This document shows positions 41,751-51,637 of a DNA stretch of 64,000 bases, one piece after another. Position numbers and translations under genes: made by a program. The first letter of the stretch is position 1. Each line of letters starts with the position of its first letter. Source of the stretch: a bacterium (GTDB taxonomy: Bacteria > Krumholzibacteriota > Krumholzibacteriia > JACNKJ01); contig JAAEPZ010001024.1 in the NCBI GenBank assembly GCA_024231955.1, positions 496,001 through 560,000 on the forward strand. The letters run 5' to 3'. A model generated the notes under the pieces. That model was not told the origin of the DNA, did no database searches, and saw nothing but the letters and a program-made list of their open reading frames with translations.

Positions 41751-44700
41751 ATGATGAATAAATCATCCCTTTTGGCCGTCTGCATCATTGCGCTCTGCCT
41801 GCTACCCACCGACGGTCTTGCGTTAAAAACCATTTCCGGAAGCATCACAACCGACACGACATTGGATACAGTGGGTGGTGCCATCTACCAAGTGACGGGT
41901 TCGATTACCGTAAACAATGGTGTGACTCTGACAATTGACCCTGGTGTGGTGTTGAAGTTCAACATCGGCACGAGGTTGACGGTCGACGGCAACCTTCAGG
42001 CGGTTGGCGGACCGCTGCAGGATGAGCAGATCTACTTCACATCAATCTACGATGACAATGCTCCCGCGCCGTTCGGCGATGACACCAATCTCGACGGCAA
42101 CGCCACTATTCCCGAAGGCGAGGACTGGTCGAGCATTATCTTCAACGACCTGGCGAGCGACGCCAGTCATCTCCGCTATTGCAGCATCTTCTATGCAGGG
42201 CGCTCCAATACGGGGTCAATAATATGCAACGATGCCAGCCCCACGATCGAGGATTGCCAGCTGCTCGCCGGGCACTATGGAGTCCGCTGCAACGATGAGT
42301 CGCATCCCATCCTGCGCAACACCGAGATCAACGCCATGGACGACGTGCCGGTGGCGATCAGCATCGAGTCGGATCCGACATTCGACAACCTCGCCTTCGA
42401 GTCCTCATCCGACAACGGTTTCGACGCCATCGGCATCCTGGGCGGCACGCTGATGGGCAGCAACACTCTGCGGATACGCGGAGCGACGCTGGGCGTCAAT
42501 CCCATCGACAATATCGTCTACATCCTGCTCAGCGACTTCACGGTGGACGGCGGTGGGCAGTTGACGATCGACCCGGGTGTCGTGATCAAACCCAAGACCA
42601 GTGTCGATATCAATGTGTACGGCACTCTGATCATGAACGGCACCGCCGATCCCGACAGCCAGATCGTCATGACCTCGTTCAAGGATGACAATTACGGCGT
42701 CCCCGGTGACACCAATAATGACGGTTCAACCACATCGCCCGCGATGGGCAATTGGGGTATCATCGATTTCAAGGAGGGGAGCGGCGGCTCGATAGTAAAC
42801 GCCACCTTGCGTTTCGGCGGCAGCTCATCCAGGGGGATGATCCGCACATTCAATACCAGCCCGGTATTCGCAATGCTGACCATATCGGACACCTGGTACG
42901 GCATCGAGCAGGGGGGCATCTCGGCCTCCGTCATCAGCGGTTGCTCGGTGAGCAACACCACCTACACGCCGTTTCTGATGTCCGTCTCCTCCGATCCTAT
43001 CTATGCGGGCAACACGTTCACAAATGTCGGTCTGGCCGCACTGGGCATCATCGGCGAGACGATCGGCGTCGATTCGGTGCTGAAGGTGCGAACCGTGGCG
43101 GGCTTCGACAATATCACCTACTGGCTCAGCGGCACGCTGAACATGTCCATCGGCGCCCACTTGCGGATCGAGCCGGGGGTGGTGGTCAAGGCGCGCCCCT
43201 ATTCCTACTCGATCAATATCGACGGCAGCCTGCAGGCGGACGCCACGCCCGACAGCTTGATCGTCTTCACGTCGCAGTATGACGATCTCTATGGTACGCC
43301 CGCCGATACGGAGGGCAACGGAACCGCGACCACCCCTACGTTCTCCAACTGGTCGCGGATCAAGTTCAACCCCACCTCGGATGACGCCCGCTGTGTTCTG
43401 GACAACTGCGTCCTCTCCTATGGCGGATACTACTCTTACAATTATCATGGAGTCCTGTGGTGCTCGAGCGCCTCGCCGACCGTTACCAACTGCGAGTTCT
43501 CCACCAACCGCACGGGCATCCGCATCGACGGCGGTTCCGAACCCACAATTGCGGATTGCAACTTCTTCAACAATCAGAATGTGCCGCTGGCGGTTTCGGT
43601 GGTCTCCGATCCGACCTTCACGGACAATACCTTCAACCAGAACCAGTATCACGCCGTGGGAATAATATCGGAGACGCTGGCCGAGGATGCCGTGCTGGAG
43701 GTGGTCAGGGTCGGCGGGCCGCCGCAGTTCGCCGACTACTTCCCCTATTATCATCTGGGCACCCTCACCATCGGCAGCGGCTCTCTTCTGCGGGTGGAGC
43801 CGGGGGTTGTGATGAAGAGCGACTACAGCAATTTCTCCATCGATGTCGCGGGCGGACTCTACATGCCGGGTACGGCCGACAGCATAATAGTCTTGACCTC
43901 GATCAAGGATGATTCCTTTGGGGGCGACAGCAACGTGGACGGATCATCCACCTCGCCCGCATCCGGCAACTATCGAGGAATCCGTTTTCGGAGTACGACC
44001 ATGGACGCCGAGAGCATCATCGATCATACCCTGTTCCGCTTCGGCGGCAGTTATGACGGCGTAGTCGAGATGCAATCCGCCAGCCCCACGATCAGGAACT
44101 GCGAGTTCGAGATCAATGATCAGGCGCTGTGGATCCAGAATCAATCGGATCCTGTCGTGACCGACAACCTCTTCCGGTTGACGGCCGAGGCGCCGATCTC
44201 CAAGTCCCTGTTGGCCGAACCGACCTTCTCGGGCAACGTCTACAACAACAACGCCTATGATTGTCTCGGTCTGATCGGCGAGGATGTCGCCCAGGATCTG
44301 ACCTTGCGCAAATGGGACCTGGCCGGATTCACCAATATCACCCGCACTCTGGTCGACGGCACTCTGGAGGTCAATCTGGGCAGCAAGCTCACTATCGACT
44401 CCGGCATCGTTCTGAAATTGGGCCAGTACCATTCCGGCCCCTTCGCCCGCTCCATCATCGTCGAGGGCGCCGTCGAAGCGTTGGGTACGGCCATGGAGCC
44501 CATCGTGTTCACCTCTATCCGGGATGACGAATACGGGAACCCGGCCGACACCAACAACGATGGCGGCATGACGAGCCCGAGCGCCAGCGACTGGCAGCGG
44601 ATTACGTTCACCGACGTCAGCAACGATGCCGAGAATCTGATGCAGCACTGCCTGTTCCGCTTCGGCGGTTACAGCGGCTACGCAGTGAGAATCCAGACGG

Positions 44701-46568
44701 CTTCGCCGACTTTCGACAGCTGCACCTTCGAGTCCAACAACGACTACGGCATGCGTATCGAGGGGGACAGTCAGCCGGTCATCACCGACTGCATCTTCGA
44801 CAATCACGACTATACGCCGATAGTGATGTCGCTGGTCAGCGAACCGGTGTTCAGCGGGATTCACTTCCTGCCCGGCAACGGGTACTCCGCGCTGGGGATT
44901 CTCGGGGAGACCCTGGCGTCGGATGTCGTCTGGCCGCGCCGCTCCATGGCGCAGACGGCCAACATCCCCTACGTCCTCACCGGCAGCCTGACCGTTGGGC
45001 TCAGTTCGATTCTTCGCATAGAGCCGGGAGTTGTGATCAAGCCGACAAGCGGCGCGAACATAACGGTCAAGCGGGGATTGATCGCGGAGGGGACGGCGGA
45101 TCCGGAGGGGTTGATCGTCTTCACCTCCACGCGCGACGACTTCTACGGCGGCGACACCAACAACGACAGCACGCTGACCACGGGTTCCAGTCAACGCTGG
45201 GGCTACATCTCCATCGCCAATGAGGCGATAGACGACAGTACCCGCTTCAGCAACTGTGTCTTCCGCTATGCGTCGAACAGCAACTCCTACGGGGCGCTCG
45301 ACATCACCAACGCCAATCCCCAGATCAGCAACAGCATCTTCAGCCATAACGGCAACGGTCTGAACTACAAGGGCGCGGCGGGCGATCCGACCAAGGGGCA
45401 GGTGGTCGATTGCGACATCTTCAACAACAGCTATCACGGTATCAAGAACACCGGCATGAGCTTCACCATCTCGGCGAACAGCTGCTGGTGGGGACACGCG
45501 ACCGGTCCCTATGATCCGCTGGACGACACGGGATCCGGCGGACTCTACAACCCCGGCGGGTTGGGTGACGAGGTGACGAACATGGTCGACTACTCCGGTT
45601 GGTTGACCGGCGGCATCGAGAACATCCTGCTCGGGGATGTCAGCCTGAATGGGGACATTCGCGCCTACGACGCCTCACTCGTCCTGCAGGATCTCGCCGC
45701 GCTCATCACCTTGACGCCGCGGCAGGAGCTGATTGCCGACGTCAACTGCTCGGGTGGGCACAGCGTACTCGACGCATCGTATATCCTCCGCTATGTGGCG
45801 GGGCTCGATCCCTACTTCCCCTGCGCCTATGAGGAGGTGGTGACGAAGCGGATCCCGTTCATGCGTGAGGATTACGATTTCGTCTGTACGGAGGAGGGGG
45901 ATTTCCGGGTGGACCTGCCGACCGTGAATCTGCTGCCGGGTGAAACGACACTGCTGCCGATCAACGTGTCCGGTGATGGCGATCTGCTTGGCCACGAATA
46001 CAGGCTGGCCTTCGATTCCGCCCGGATGAGCATCGACAATGTCAGGCTCCTGCCCGCCGCGCAGGGGGCCATGCTCTTCTGGAACGTTGCCGACAATGGC
46101 GAGCTCTGCATAGCCCTGGCCTCCGCGGAGCTGCTGCCGGTCTCCGCCGCCGTCGAGATCGAGTTGCGCGGCGCGCCGGACCTGCCCGGCTCCGTACCCG
46201 CGGATATAGCCCTGGCTTATGCCCGCCTCAACGAGCAGGTGATCGTGGAGAGCAACACCGGCGTCGACGGCACCGTACCCGCCGCCTTCAACTTGGGACA
46301 AAACCATCCCAATCCCTTCAATCCCAGTACGATCATCGAATTCGCCATCCCGGAATCGGACGGTGTGGTCAAGGTGGCCTTGCGCGTATTCGACCTGCGC
46401 GGACGTGAGATCCGTTGCCTGGTCGATGAGACCAGAGCCCCCGGCCTGCACAGCGTGCTCTGGGATGGTCGCGACGCTTCCGGCGAGCGGGTGAGTAGCG
46501 GCGTTTATCTGTACCGCCTCACGGCGGGCACCAGACAGAGTGCGAACAAGATGGTCATGGTCAAGTAG
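41751..46568 (+). CDS. Giant secreted right-handed beta-helix protein with dockerin-like, cohesin-like and FlgD/T9SS-like domains
   Basis: 1605 residues; AGGAG precedes two consecutive ATGs and either may be used. Signal peptide 1-24. Residues about 45-1280 contain six long modules of roughly 200 residues, each with a strand pair like LTIDPGVVIK, then IVFTSxxDDxYG, an acidic DTNNDG-type loop, a NW..I.F strand and beta-helix coils ending in NN or GG turns. Then a dockerin-like pair of calcium loops (GDVSLNGDIRAYD, ADVNCSGGHSVLD), a cohesin-like beta-sandwich (about 1395-1505) and a C-terminal FlgD/T9SS-like domain (NHPNPFNPSTIIEF, WDGRDASGERVSSGVYLYRL). Beta-helices of this kind often bind or cleave polysaccharides, but no catalytic motif is evident. 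It is 36 bases upstream of a cohesin protein gene. Confidence 0.88.
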   Translation: MMNKSSLLAVCIIALCLLPTDGLALKTISGSITTDTTLDTVGGAIYQVTGSITVNNGVTLTIDPGVVLKFNIGTRLTVDGNLQAVGGPLQDEQIYFTSIYDDNAPAPFGDDTNLDGNATIPEGEDWSSIIFNDLASDASHLRYCSIFYAGRSNTGSIICNDASPTIEDCQLLAGHYGVRCNDESHPILRNTEINAMDDVPVAISIESDPTFDNLAFESSSDNGFDAIGILGGTLMGSNTLRIRGATLGVNPIDNIVYILLSDFTVDGGGQLTIDPGVVIKPKTSVDINVYGTLIMNGTADPDSQIVMTSFKDDNYGVPGDTNNDGSTTSPAMGNWGIIDFKEGSGGSIVNATLRFGGSSSRGMIRTFNTSPVFAMLTISDTWYGIEQGGISASVISGCSVSNTTYTPFLMSVSSDPIYAGNTFTNVGLAALGIIGETIGVDSVLKVRTVAGFDNITYWLSGTLNMSIGAHLRIEPGVVVKARPYSYSINIDGSLQADATPDSLIVFTSQYDDLYGTPADTEGNGTATTPTFSNWSRIKFNPTSDDARCVLDNCVLSYGGYYSYNYHGVLWCSSASPTVTNCEFSTNRTGIRIDGGSEPTIADCNFFNNQNVPLAVSVVSDPTFTDNTFNQNQYHAVGIISETLAEDAVLEVVRVGGPPQFADYFPYYHLGTLTIGSGSLLRVEPGVVMKSDYSNFSIDVAGGLYMPGTADSIIVLTSIKDDSFGGDSNVDGSSTSPASGNYRGIRFRSTTMDAESIIDHTLFRFGGSYDGVVEMQSASPTIRNCEFEINDQALWIQNQSDPVVTDNLFRLTAEAPISKSLLAEPTFSGNVYNNNAYDCLGLIGEDVAQDLTLRKWDLAGFTNITRTLVDGTLEVNLGSKLTIDSGIVLKLGQYHSGPFARSIIVEGAVEALGTAMEPIVFTSIRDDEYGNPADTNNDGGMTSPSASDWQRITFTDVSNDAENLMQHCLFRFGGYSGYAVRIQTASPTFDSCTFESNNDYGMRIEGDSQPVITDCIFDNHDYTPIVMSLVSEPVFSGIHFLPGNGYSALGILGETLASDVVWPRRSMAQTANIPYVLTGSLTVGLSSILRIEPGVVIKPTSGANITVKRGLIAEGTADPEGLIVFTSTRDDFYGGDTNNDSTLTTGSSQRWGYISIANEAIDDSTRFSNCVFRYASNSNSYGALDITNANPQISNSIFSHNGNGLNYKGAAGDPTKGQVVDCDIFNNSYHGIKNTGMSFTISANSCWWGHATGPYDPLDDTGSGGLYNPGGLGDEVTNMVDYSGWLTGGIENILLGDVSLNGDIRAYDASLVLQDLAALITLTPRQELIADVNCSGGHSVLDASYILRYVAGLDPYFPCAYEEVVTKRIPFMREDYDFVCTEEGDFRVDLPTVNLLPGETTLLPINVSGDGDLLGHEYRLAFDSARMSIDNVRLLPAAQGAMLFWNVADNGELCIALASAELLPVSAAVEIELRGAPDLPGSVPADIALAYARLNEQVIVESNTGVDGTVPAAFNLGQNHPNPFNPSTIIEFAIPESDGVVKVALRVFDLRGREIRCLVDETRAPGLHSVLWDGRDASGERVSSGVYLYRLTAGTRQSANKMVMVK

Positions 46569-46604
46569 CAGCGGTTGGCGACAAATACCGGAAGGGGGAA
46601 AATC

Positions 46605-48626
46605 ATGCTGACCGTAAGAGGAACGAAAGAGCACCTGCTGCTGATATCGGCCCTGCTGCTTCTGACCGCGCTGCCCGCACTGGCCGTGCAGGTGGATATC
46701 GGCGAGGGGGCGGGCACCGTGGGTGATATCGTAACCGTGCCCGTGACGGTAGACGATCTGACCGGCCTGGGGGTCTTTTCCTATGAGGTGACAATCACCT
46801 GGTACGCATCACGTTTGACGCTTGTCGATGTGCCTGTCGCCGGGACGTTGAGTGCGCCCTGGGGACCGGTTACCTTCAACAGCCAGGATGACGAGGTGAG
46901 AGTCTGCAATGCCGGGGGGGCGCCGCTCAGTGGCGCCGGCACCCTCTTCGAACTCACCTTCGAGCTTGGTCCGGCATCGGGCAATGCTATTTTGACGCTG
47001 GCCGATGTCCTCTTCAATGAGGGGACGCCTCCAGCCGATCTGAGCAATGGCTTCATCACGGTATCCGCCTTGCCGACCATAAGTATCTTGCCCAACTACG
47101 GTGAGATAGCGGTTGGGGAGCTGCTCCCCTTTACCGCCTACTACGGCACGGCGCCCTACACCTATGGCTCCACGGATCCTGCCGTGGCGTCCTTTACGGA
47201 TGATGATCTGCTGGGCGTCTGGCCGGGCAGTGTGCTGGCTTTTGTCGAGGATGCTTTCGGGGTCACGGATACCACGAGCGGCACGATCGACGTGCGTGCC
47301 CTCCGCCTGTCTGTAGGCGACGGTCTCGGAATGCCGGGGGATGTGGTCGTCGTGCCGGTGGATGTCGGCAACACGACTCCGTTCGATATCCGTTCGGCCG
47401 AATTCACGATCGACATCAATTATCCCTATGTGCAGTTGACGGGTGTGATCACGACCGGGACCCTGGTTGGAGCAGCAAACTGGTCCACGCCGGTGGTCAA
47501 TGTTCAGGAGGCCGGTGTCTCTATCGCCCTGGCCGGGGTCGAGCCGCTGGTGGGCGGCGGCACTCTGATCTATCTGGAGTTCACTGTTCTTGATCCTCCG
47601 TATTCCATGTGGATCAACCTCACTCCGGTAGACGGCATGTTCAACGAGATCTACCCTCCGGTCCACGAGTACGGGGGAATTCAGATCACGGATTTCCCGG
47701 TCCTGTCGATCTATCCCAACACCGTCGAGATGGTCGTCGGCGACACGGAGCAGTTCGCCGTGTCGGGCAGCGGCACTCCGCCCTACGACTGGAGCGTTAC
47801 CGATCCTGTCCTGGCGGACATCAATACGGATGGTCTGCTTACGGCGCTCGATTCCGGAGTGACTCGTGTCGCTGTGGACGATGCCGTCGGCGCCACCGAC
47901 ACGACCGATGTCATCAGGATCTGTGACCTCTACCTGCTGGCCCCCAGCGATACGGTCTTCACCTCCCACTCTGCGCTGTTGCCGATCCAGCCGGATCGCG
48001 ACGTGACGGGACTGGGGATCATGGGTTACGAGCTGACGTTGACCTACAACCCGTTGCGGGTGGATGTGCTGGATATTGTGGTTGCGGGCACTTCGAGCGC
48101 CGGCTGGGGGATGCCGGTCGTCAATATGGAGCCGGGTGAGATCATCATCGTGAATGCGGGCGTGTATCCGCTGGAAACGGACCTCCCGCTTCTGTTCATC
48201 GAGATGATCGGCACACCGGAGCTGTACGGCTCCTCATCGCCGTTCGTGATCGAGGAGGTCTATTTCAACGAGGGTGATCCCTGCGCCCTGGTGATCGACG
48301 GCATCATCGAGTTACCGGTCGGTGTCCCCGAATCGCCACCGGCGGCGACGCTCACGCTCAAGCCCAACTACCCCAATCCGTTCAATCCCTGGACCAGCAT
48401 CACCTACAATGTGGGTGAACCGGGACCTGTGCGGATTGCGGTGTACTCGATCGGGGGGAGCCTGGTGCGGGAGCTTGTGAATCATCACCTGGAAAAACCC
48501 GGCGAGTTCGTCACGGAGTGGGACGGCCTTGATGACCGGGGCAGGCGGATGTCCAGCGGCGTCTATATCTGTCGTCTGGAGGGTGCGGGCGATGAAAGAT
48601 CGATCAAAATGGTCATGACCAGATAG
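46605..48626 (+). CDS. Secreted protein with three cohesin-like domains, Ig-like spacers and a FlgD/T9SS-like C-terminus
   Basis: 673 residues from the ATG at 46605 (GAAGGGGGAA upstream). Signal peptide about 1-26. Three cohesin-like beta-sandwich domains at roughly 27-150, 235-365 and 440-570; each starts with a V.....G.VV.VPV pattern and has an YEVTITWYASRLTLVDV-like strand and an LFNEG or YFNEG turn. Between them are Big2-like spacers (LPNYGEIAVGELLPFTAYYG; YPNTVEMVVGDTEQFAVSGS). The end is PNYPNPFNPWTSITY ... GRRMSSGVYICRLEG. Cohesins bind dockerins in cellulosome-type complexes, so the adjacent dockerin-bearing protein is a natural candidate partner. This pairing is inferred, not shown. 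Confidence 0.85.
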   Translation: MLTVRGTKEHLLLISALLLLTALPALAVQVDIGEGAGTVGDIVTVPVTVDDLTGLGVFSYEVTITWYASRLTLVDVPVAGTLSAPWGPVTFNSQDDEVRVCNAGGAPLSGAGTLFELTFELGPASGNAILTLADVLFNEGTPPADLSNGFITVSALPTISILPNYGEIAVGELLPFTAYYGTAPYTYGSTDPAVASFTDDDLLGVWPGSVLAFVEDAFGVTDTTSGTIDVRALRLSVGDGLGMPGDVVVVPVDVGNTTPFDIRSAEFTIDINYPYVQLTGVITTGTLVGAANWSTPVVNVQEAGVSIALAGVEPLVGGGTLIYLEFTVLDPPYSMWINLTPVDGMFNEIYPPVHEYGGIQITDFPVLSIYPNTVEMVVGDTEQFAVSGSGTPPYDWSVTDPVLADINTDGLLTALDSGVTRVAVDDAVGATDTTDVIRICDLYLLAPSDTVFTSHSALLPIQPDRDVTGLGIMGYELTLTYNPLRVDVLDIVVAGTSSAGWGMPVVNMEPGEIIIVNAGVYPLETDLPLLFIEMIGTPELYGSSSPFVIEEVYFNEGDPCALVIDGIIELPVGVPESPPAATLTLKPNYPNPFNPWTSITYNVGEPGPVRIAVYSIGGSLVRELVNHHLEKPGEFVTEWDGLDDRGRRMSSGVYICRLEGAGDERSIKMVMTR

Positions 48627-48644
48627 AGACACCTCAAATTTCCG

Positions 48645-48675
48645 GCGGGCTCCCGACGAGGGGGTCCGCTTTTTT
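48645..48675 (+). terminator. Rho-independent terminator after the cohesin protein gene
   Basis: GCGGGCTCCC, loop GACGA, GGGGGTCCGC (ten pairs, two G-T wobbles) followed by TTTTTT. It directly abuts the convergent aldehyde dehydrogenase stop. Confidence 0.85.
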
Positions 48676-50053
48676 ATCCGCCCCGGGACGAGTAGACGTT
48701 CACGCCCTGCACATTGACGAACTCCCGCAAGCCGAACCAGGAGAGCTCGCGGCCGAGACCGCTTCTCTTGATGCCGCCAAAAGGCATGCGCGGATCGGAT
48801 TTGACGATCGAGTTGACGAACACGGCCCCTGCCTGTATGCGGCGGGCAAGTCGTTCACCGCGGGCGATGTCCTCCGTCCAGACGCTGCCGCCCAGACCGA
48901 ACTCACTGTCGTTGGCCACCCGCAACGCCTCCTCCTCATCATCGACAATCATGATCGGCGCGACCGGTCCGAATACCTCCTCCCGCATGACGGCCATGTC
49001 GGGGCGGACATTGGTCAAGACGGTCGGCTCGAAGAGAAAACCGGGACCGGCAACCCGCTTGCCGCCGCAGGCCAGTACCGCCCCTTCGGAGATGGAGGCG
49101 GCGATCTGGTTCTCGATCTCCTCTACTGCCGCAGCATTGACCATGGGACCGATCCTGGTTGCCGGCAGCGTCGGATCACCCAGCGGCAGTTCGTTCATCA
49201 GGGAGACGAAACGCTCGGTGAACGGCGCGGCGATCTCATTCAGAACGATGAATCGTTTGGCCGCGATACAGCTTTGCCCCGAATTGAAGCAGCGACCGAG
49301 TACGGCGTTGCGTGCCGCATGCTCTATATCGGCATCCTCAAGCACGATGAATGGATCCGAGCCGCCGAGTTCGAGCACAACCTTCTTGAGGTGGCGGCCC
49401 GCCAACCCCGCAACCTGCCTGCCGGCCTCCGTGCTGCCGGTGAGGGAGATTCCGGCAATGGCATCGTCGGCGATCAGGGTCGCTACGCCTGCATGATCGG
49501 CGAAGACGTTGCGGAACAGATTAGGGGGGAAACCGCTCTCCCGGAAGGCCGTCTCGATTGCCTGGGCGCAACGGGGGACATTGCCGGCATGTTTGAGAAT
49601 ACTGCCGTTGCCGGCGAGCAGGGCGGGCACGCTGAAGCGGAGGGCCTGCCAGAAGGGGAAATTCCAGGGCATGATGGAGAGGATCACCCCCAGCGGCTGG
49701 TAGACGACACGATGCCGGTGACCGTCGGCCGCGATCTCCTCCTCGGCGAGCCATTCGCCCCCCATGTCGGCGTAGACATCGCAGAGCCAGGCGCACTTTT
49801 CGATTTCACCCTTCGCCTCGGTGACGGGTTTGCCCATCTCAAGGGTGATCAGCCCGGCATAGTGGTCGACCCGACTCCGCAGATGAGCCGCCAATTCGGT
49901 GAAGAGCGGCAACCGCCGGGACAGGGGGAGCGTGCCCCAGTCGCGCTGCTCATTCCGGACCTGTGCCGCGACGGCCAACAGTTCGACTTCGGGCAGCGAA
50001 GTTATGTGATCGATTCTTTCCCCTGTAGCGGGATTGACTGTCCAGTACTGCAT
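48674..50053 (-). CDS. Aldehyde dehydrogenase, Sad/YneI-like (succinate-semialdehyde dehydrogenase type)
   Basis: 459 residues from the ATG at 50053 (GGGAGG six bases upstream; a further 13 in-frame codons are dismissed). It resembles the E. coli Sad enzyme across its length: LGVILSIMPWNFPFWQALR, SILKHAGNVPRCAQAIE, the catalytic glutamate in LELGGSDPFIVL and the nucleophilic cysteine in NSGQSCIAAKRF, ending PFGGIKRSGLGRELSWFGL. Sad oxidises succinate semialdehyde to succinate with NAD(P)+. Broader aldehyde use is common in this group. It stands alone, convergent with the cohesin gene. Confidence 0.93.
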   Translation of the reverse strand: MQYWTVNPATGERIDHITSLPEVELLAVAAQVRNEQRDWGTLPLSRRLPLFTELAAHLRSRVDHYAGLITLEMGKPVTEAKGEIEKCAWLCDVYADMGGEWLAEEEIAADGHRHRVVYQPLGVILSIMPWNFPFWQALRFSVPALLAGNGSILKHAGNVPRCAQAIETAFRESGFPPNLFRNVFADHAGVATLIADDAIAGISLTGSTEAGRQVAGLAGRHLKKVVLELGGSDPFIVLEDADIEHAARNAVLGRCFNSGQSCIAAKRFIVLNEIAAPFTERFVSLMNELPLGDPTLPATRIGPMVNAAAVEEIENQIAASISEGAVLACGGKRVAGPGFLFEPTVLTNVRPDMAVMREEVFGPVAPIMIVDDEEEALRVANDSEFGLGGSVWTEDIARGERLARRIQAGAVFVNSIVKSDPRMPFGGIKRSGLGRELSWFGLREFVNVQGVNVYSSRGG

Positions 50054-50159
50054 TGCGGACCTCCCCCCTATTCGGGTTTGCATCTTGCTCATGTTCCAAT
50101 GTGTTTGCCCTAAAACCGGGTGAAAGACAAGCGAGATCAGTCTGGGCTGAAATAATATG

Positions 50160-50191
50160 GATGTAAGGTGTTGTAGGGATGAACTTACATC
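50160..50191. other. 8-bp inverted repeat upstream of the HDOD gene
   Basis: GATGTAAG (50160-50167) and CTTACATC (50184-50191), 16 bases apart, lie in the 50054-50356 gap between divergent starts. This could be an operator or an RNA hairpin. I see nothing else definite in the gap apart from a ribosome-binding site. Confidence 0.35.
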
Positions 50192-50356
50192 TAGTGTATG
50201 AATGATGTTACACCCGCACCCCTTATGGTGTTTTCGGTAAATTTGGCTCGGATGTCGGAAAAAACAGGTGTTATAACTAAACCCCTGTGGCAGTTATATT
50301 AACTGGATTTCACCACTCAGTAATTCAGGCATGAGTGATTGTCGGAGGCTTAGACA

Positions 50357-51502
50357 ATGGGGACAGCTATTCTCGTTCTGCTTGTGCTGCTGATCATAGC
50401 GCTTGGGTGGAATATCGTATCCTCCGCCCAGGATACACCCGCCAAGAGGACCAGGCGTAAGCCGGCGAAGAGCAAAGCGAATCCCACGCAACAGAAACGT
50501 AAGGCTGTTACCCGGGCTACCGATCCTGCTATGGCTGCGCCGGCGCTCGACTATTTCAAGCCGGCCGTCGAGGACGGCGAGTTCCTCTTTGCTAAGCAGT
50601 CGGCCGGGGATTCCATGAACGAACTCATGGATCAGGCCGAGATGGTCTCCCAAAAACTCGCATCGCGCCAGAATATCCTGAGTGGCTTCTCGGATGCCGA
50701 TTACGATCCCAAGAAGGTATCCGAGCTTGTGCTCAGCGACCCCGGGCTGGCGGCCGAGGTATTGAAGACCGTCAACTCACCCTTCTATGGACTCTCCCAG
50801 CAAATAGCCTCCGTGTTTCGCGCCATTGTGTTGCTGGGACATGTGGAGGTGCGGAACATCATCTGGCGCACCTGCGTGGGGCAAACCGAAAGCATCGAGG
50901 ATGTTCGGGTTAACATGTTCCTCGACGACCTCTGGCAGCACTCTTTCTCGGTCAGCCGCGTGGCCTATGTCATCGCCAAGGAGCGGGGGTTGTCCGAGCC
51001 GGACAGCGTTTCGACCACCGCGCTGCTGCATGACATAGGCAAGCTGATCTGCGTCAACACCTGGCCGGAAAAGGCGCTGGGGATATACAATCCGGTGGCG
51101 TTCAGTTCATCGAGAGTTCTGGCCGAAGAGGCGGAGCTGGGCATGAATCACGCAGCGTTGGGCGCCGAGGTGGCGCAATCGTGGGGGCTCCCCGGCGAGA
51201 CCTGTTCGACCGTGCGTCACTACCATGCGCCAAGCTATGTCGGCCCGGACGAGATCCAGGGGGACCGCGCCCAGATCACCGTGGTGCATGTGGCCGATCT
51301 CATTTGCCACAATGCCGCCATGCAGTCCGCCGACGTTGCCAATGCCGTGCTGTATCTGCCGCGAGACGGCTGGTTGCAGACCATCGGCGTCAACAATCTG
51401 CAGGAGCTGTTCACGCCGGGCGTGATGAAGGCTCTGCCGCGCAGTAAGCCGCCGGCCAAGGCCGCTGCCCCGCAGGAGAAAAAAGAGCCGCAACCGGCCT
51501 AG
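50357..51502 (+). CDS. Membrane-anchored HDOD domain protein
   Basis: 381 residues; GGAGG lies nine bases upstream. One N-terminal membrane helix (about 3-23, ILVLLVLLIIALGWNIV) is followed by a lysine/arginine-rich linker and an HDOD domain (about 95-305): VSELVLSDPGLAAEVLKTVNSPFY, IVLLGHVEVRNIIW, and TTALLHDIGKLICVN, which retains an HD pair. HDOD proteins are HD-GYP relatives that usually bind or regulate rather than hydrolyse; several control motility, chemotaxis or cyclic-di-GMP signalling. The membrane anchor is less common. The C-terminal tail is Lys/Pro/Ala-rich. No regulated partner is adjacent. Confidence 0.88.
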   Translation: MGTAILVLLVLLIIALGWNIVSSAQDTPAKRTRRKPAKSKANPTQQKRKAVTRATDPAMAAPALDYFKPAVEDGEFLFAKQSAGDSMNELMDQAEMVSQKLASRQNILSGFSDADYDPKKVSELVLSDPGLAAEVLKTVNSPFYGLSQQIASVFRAIVLLGHVEVRNIIWRTCVGQTESIEDVRVNMFLDDLWQHSFSVSRVAYVIAKERGLSEPDSVSTTALLHDIGKLICVNTWPEKALGIYNPVAFSSSRVLAEEAELGMNHAALGAEVAQSWGLPGETCSTVRHYHAPSYVGPDEIQGDRAQITVVHVADLICHNAAMQSADVANAVLYLPRDGWLQTIGVNNLQELFTPGVMKALPRSKPPAKAAAPQEKKEPQPA

Positions 51503-51637
51503 CCCTTTTCGGCATGCGGGTACTTCCGGTATCGCCGCCCTTTGATATATTCTGTATCCGATACCATGCCGCATCACGCCGGATCCGCGAATGCATTCGT
51601 CGGCTTGCGCGTCTGCCTGAAAATTACAGGAGATCAA

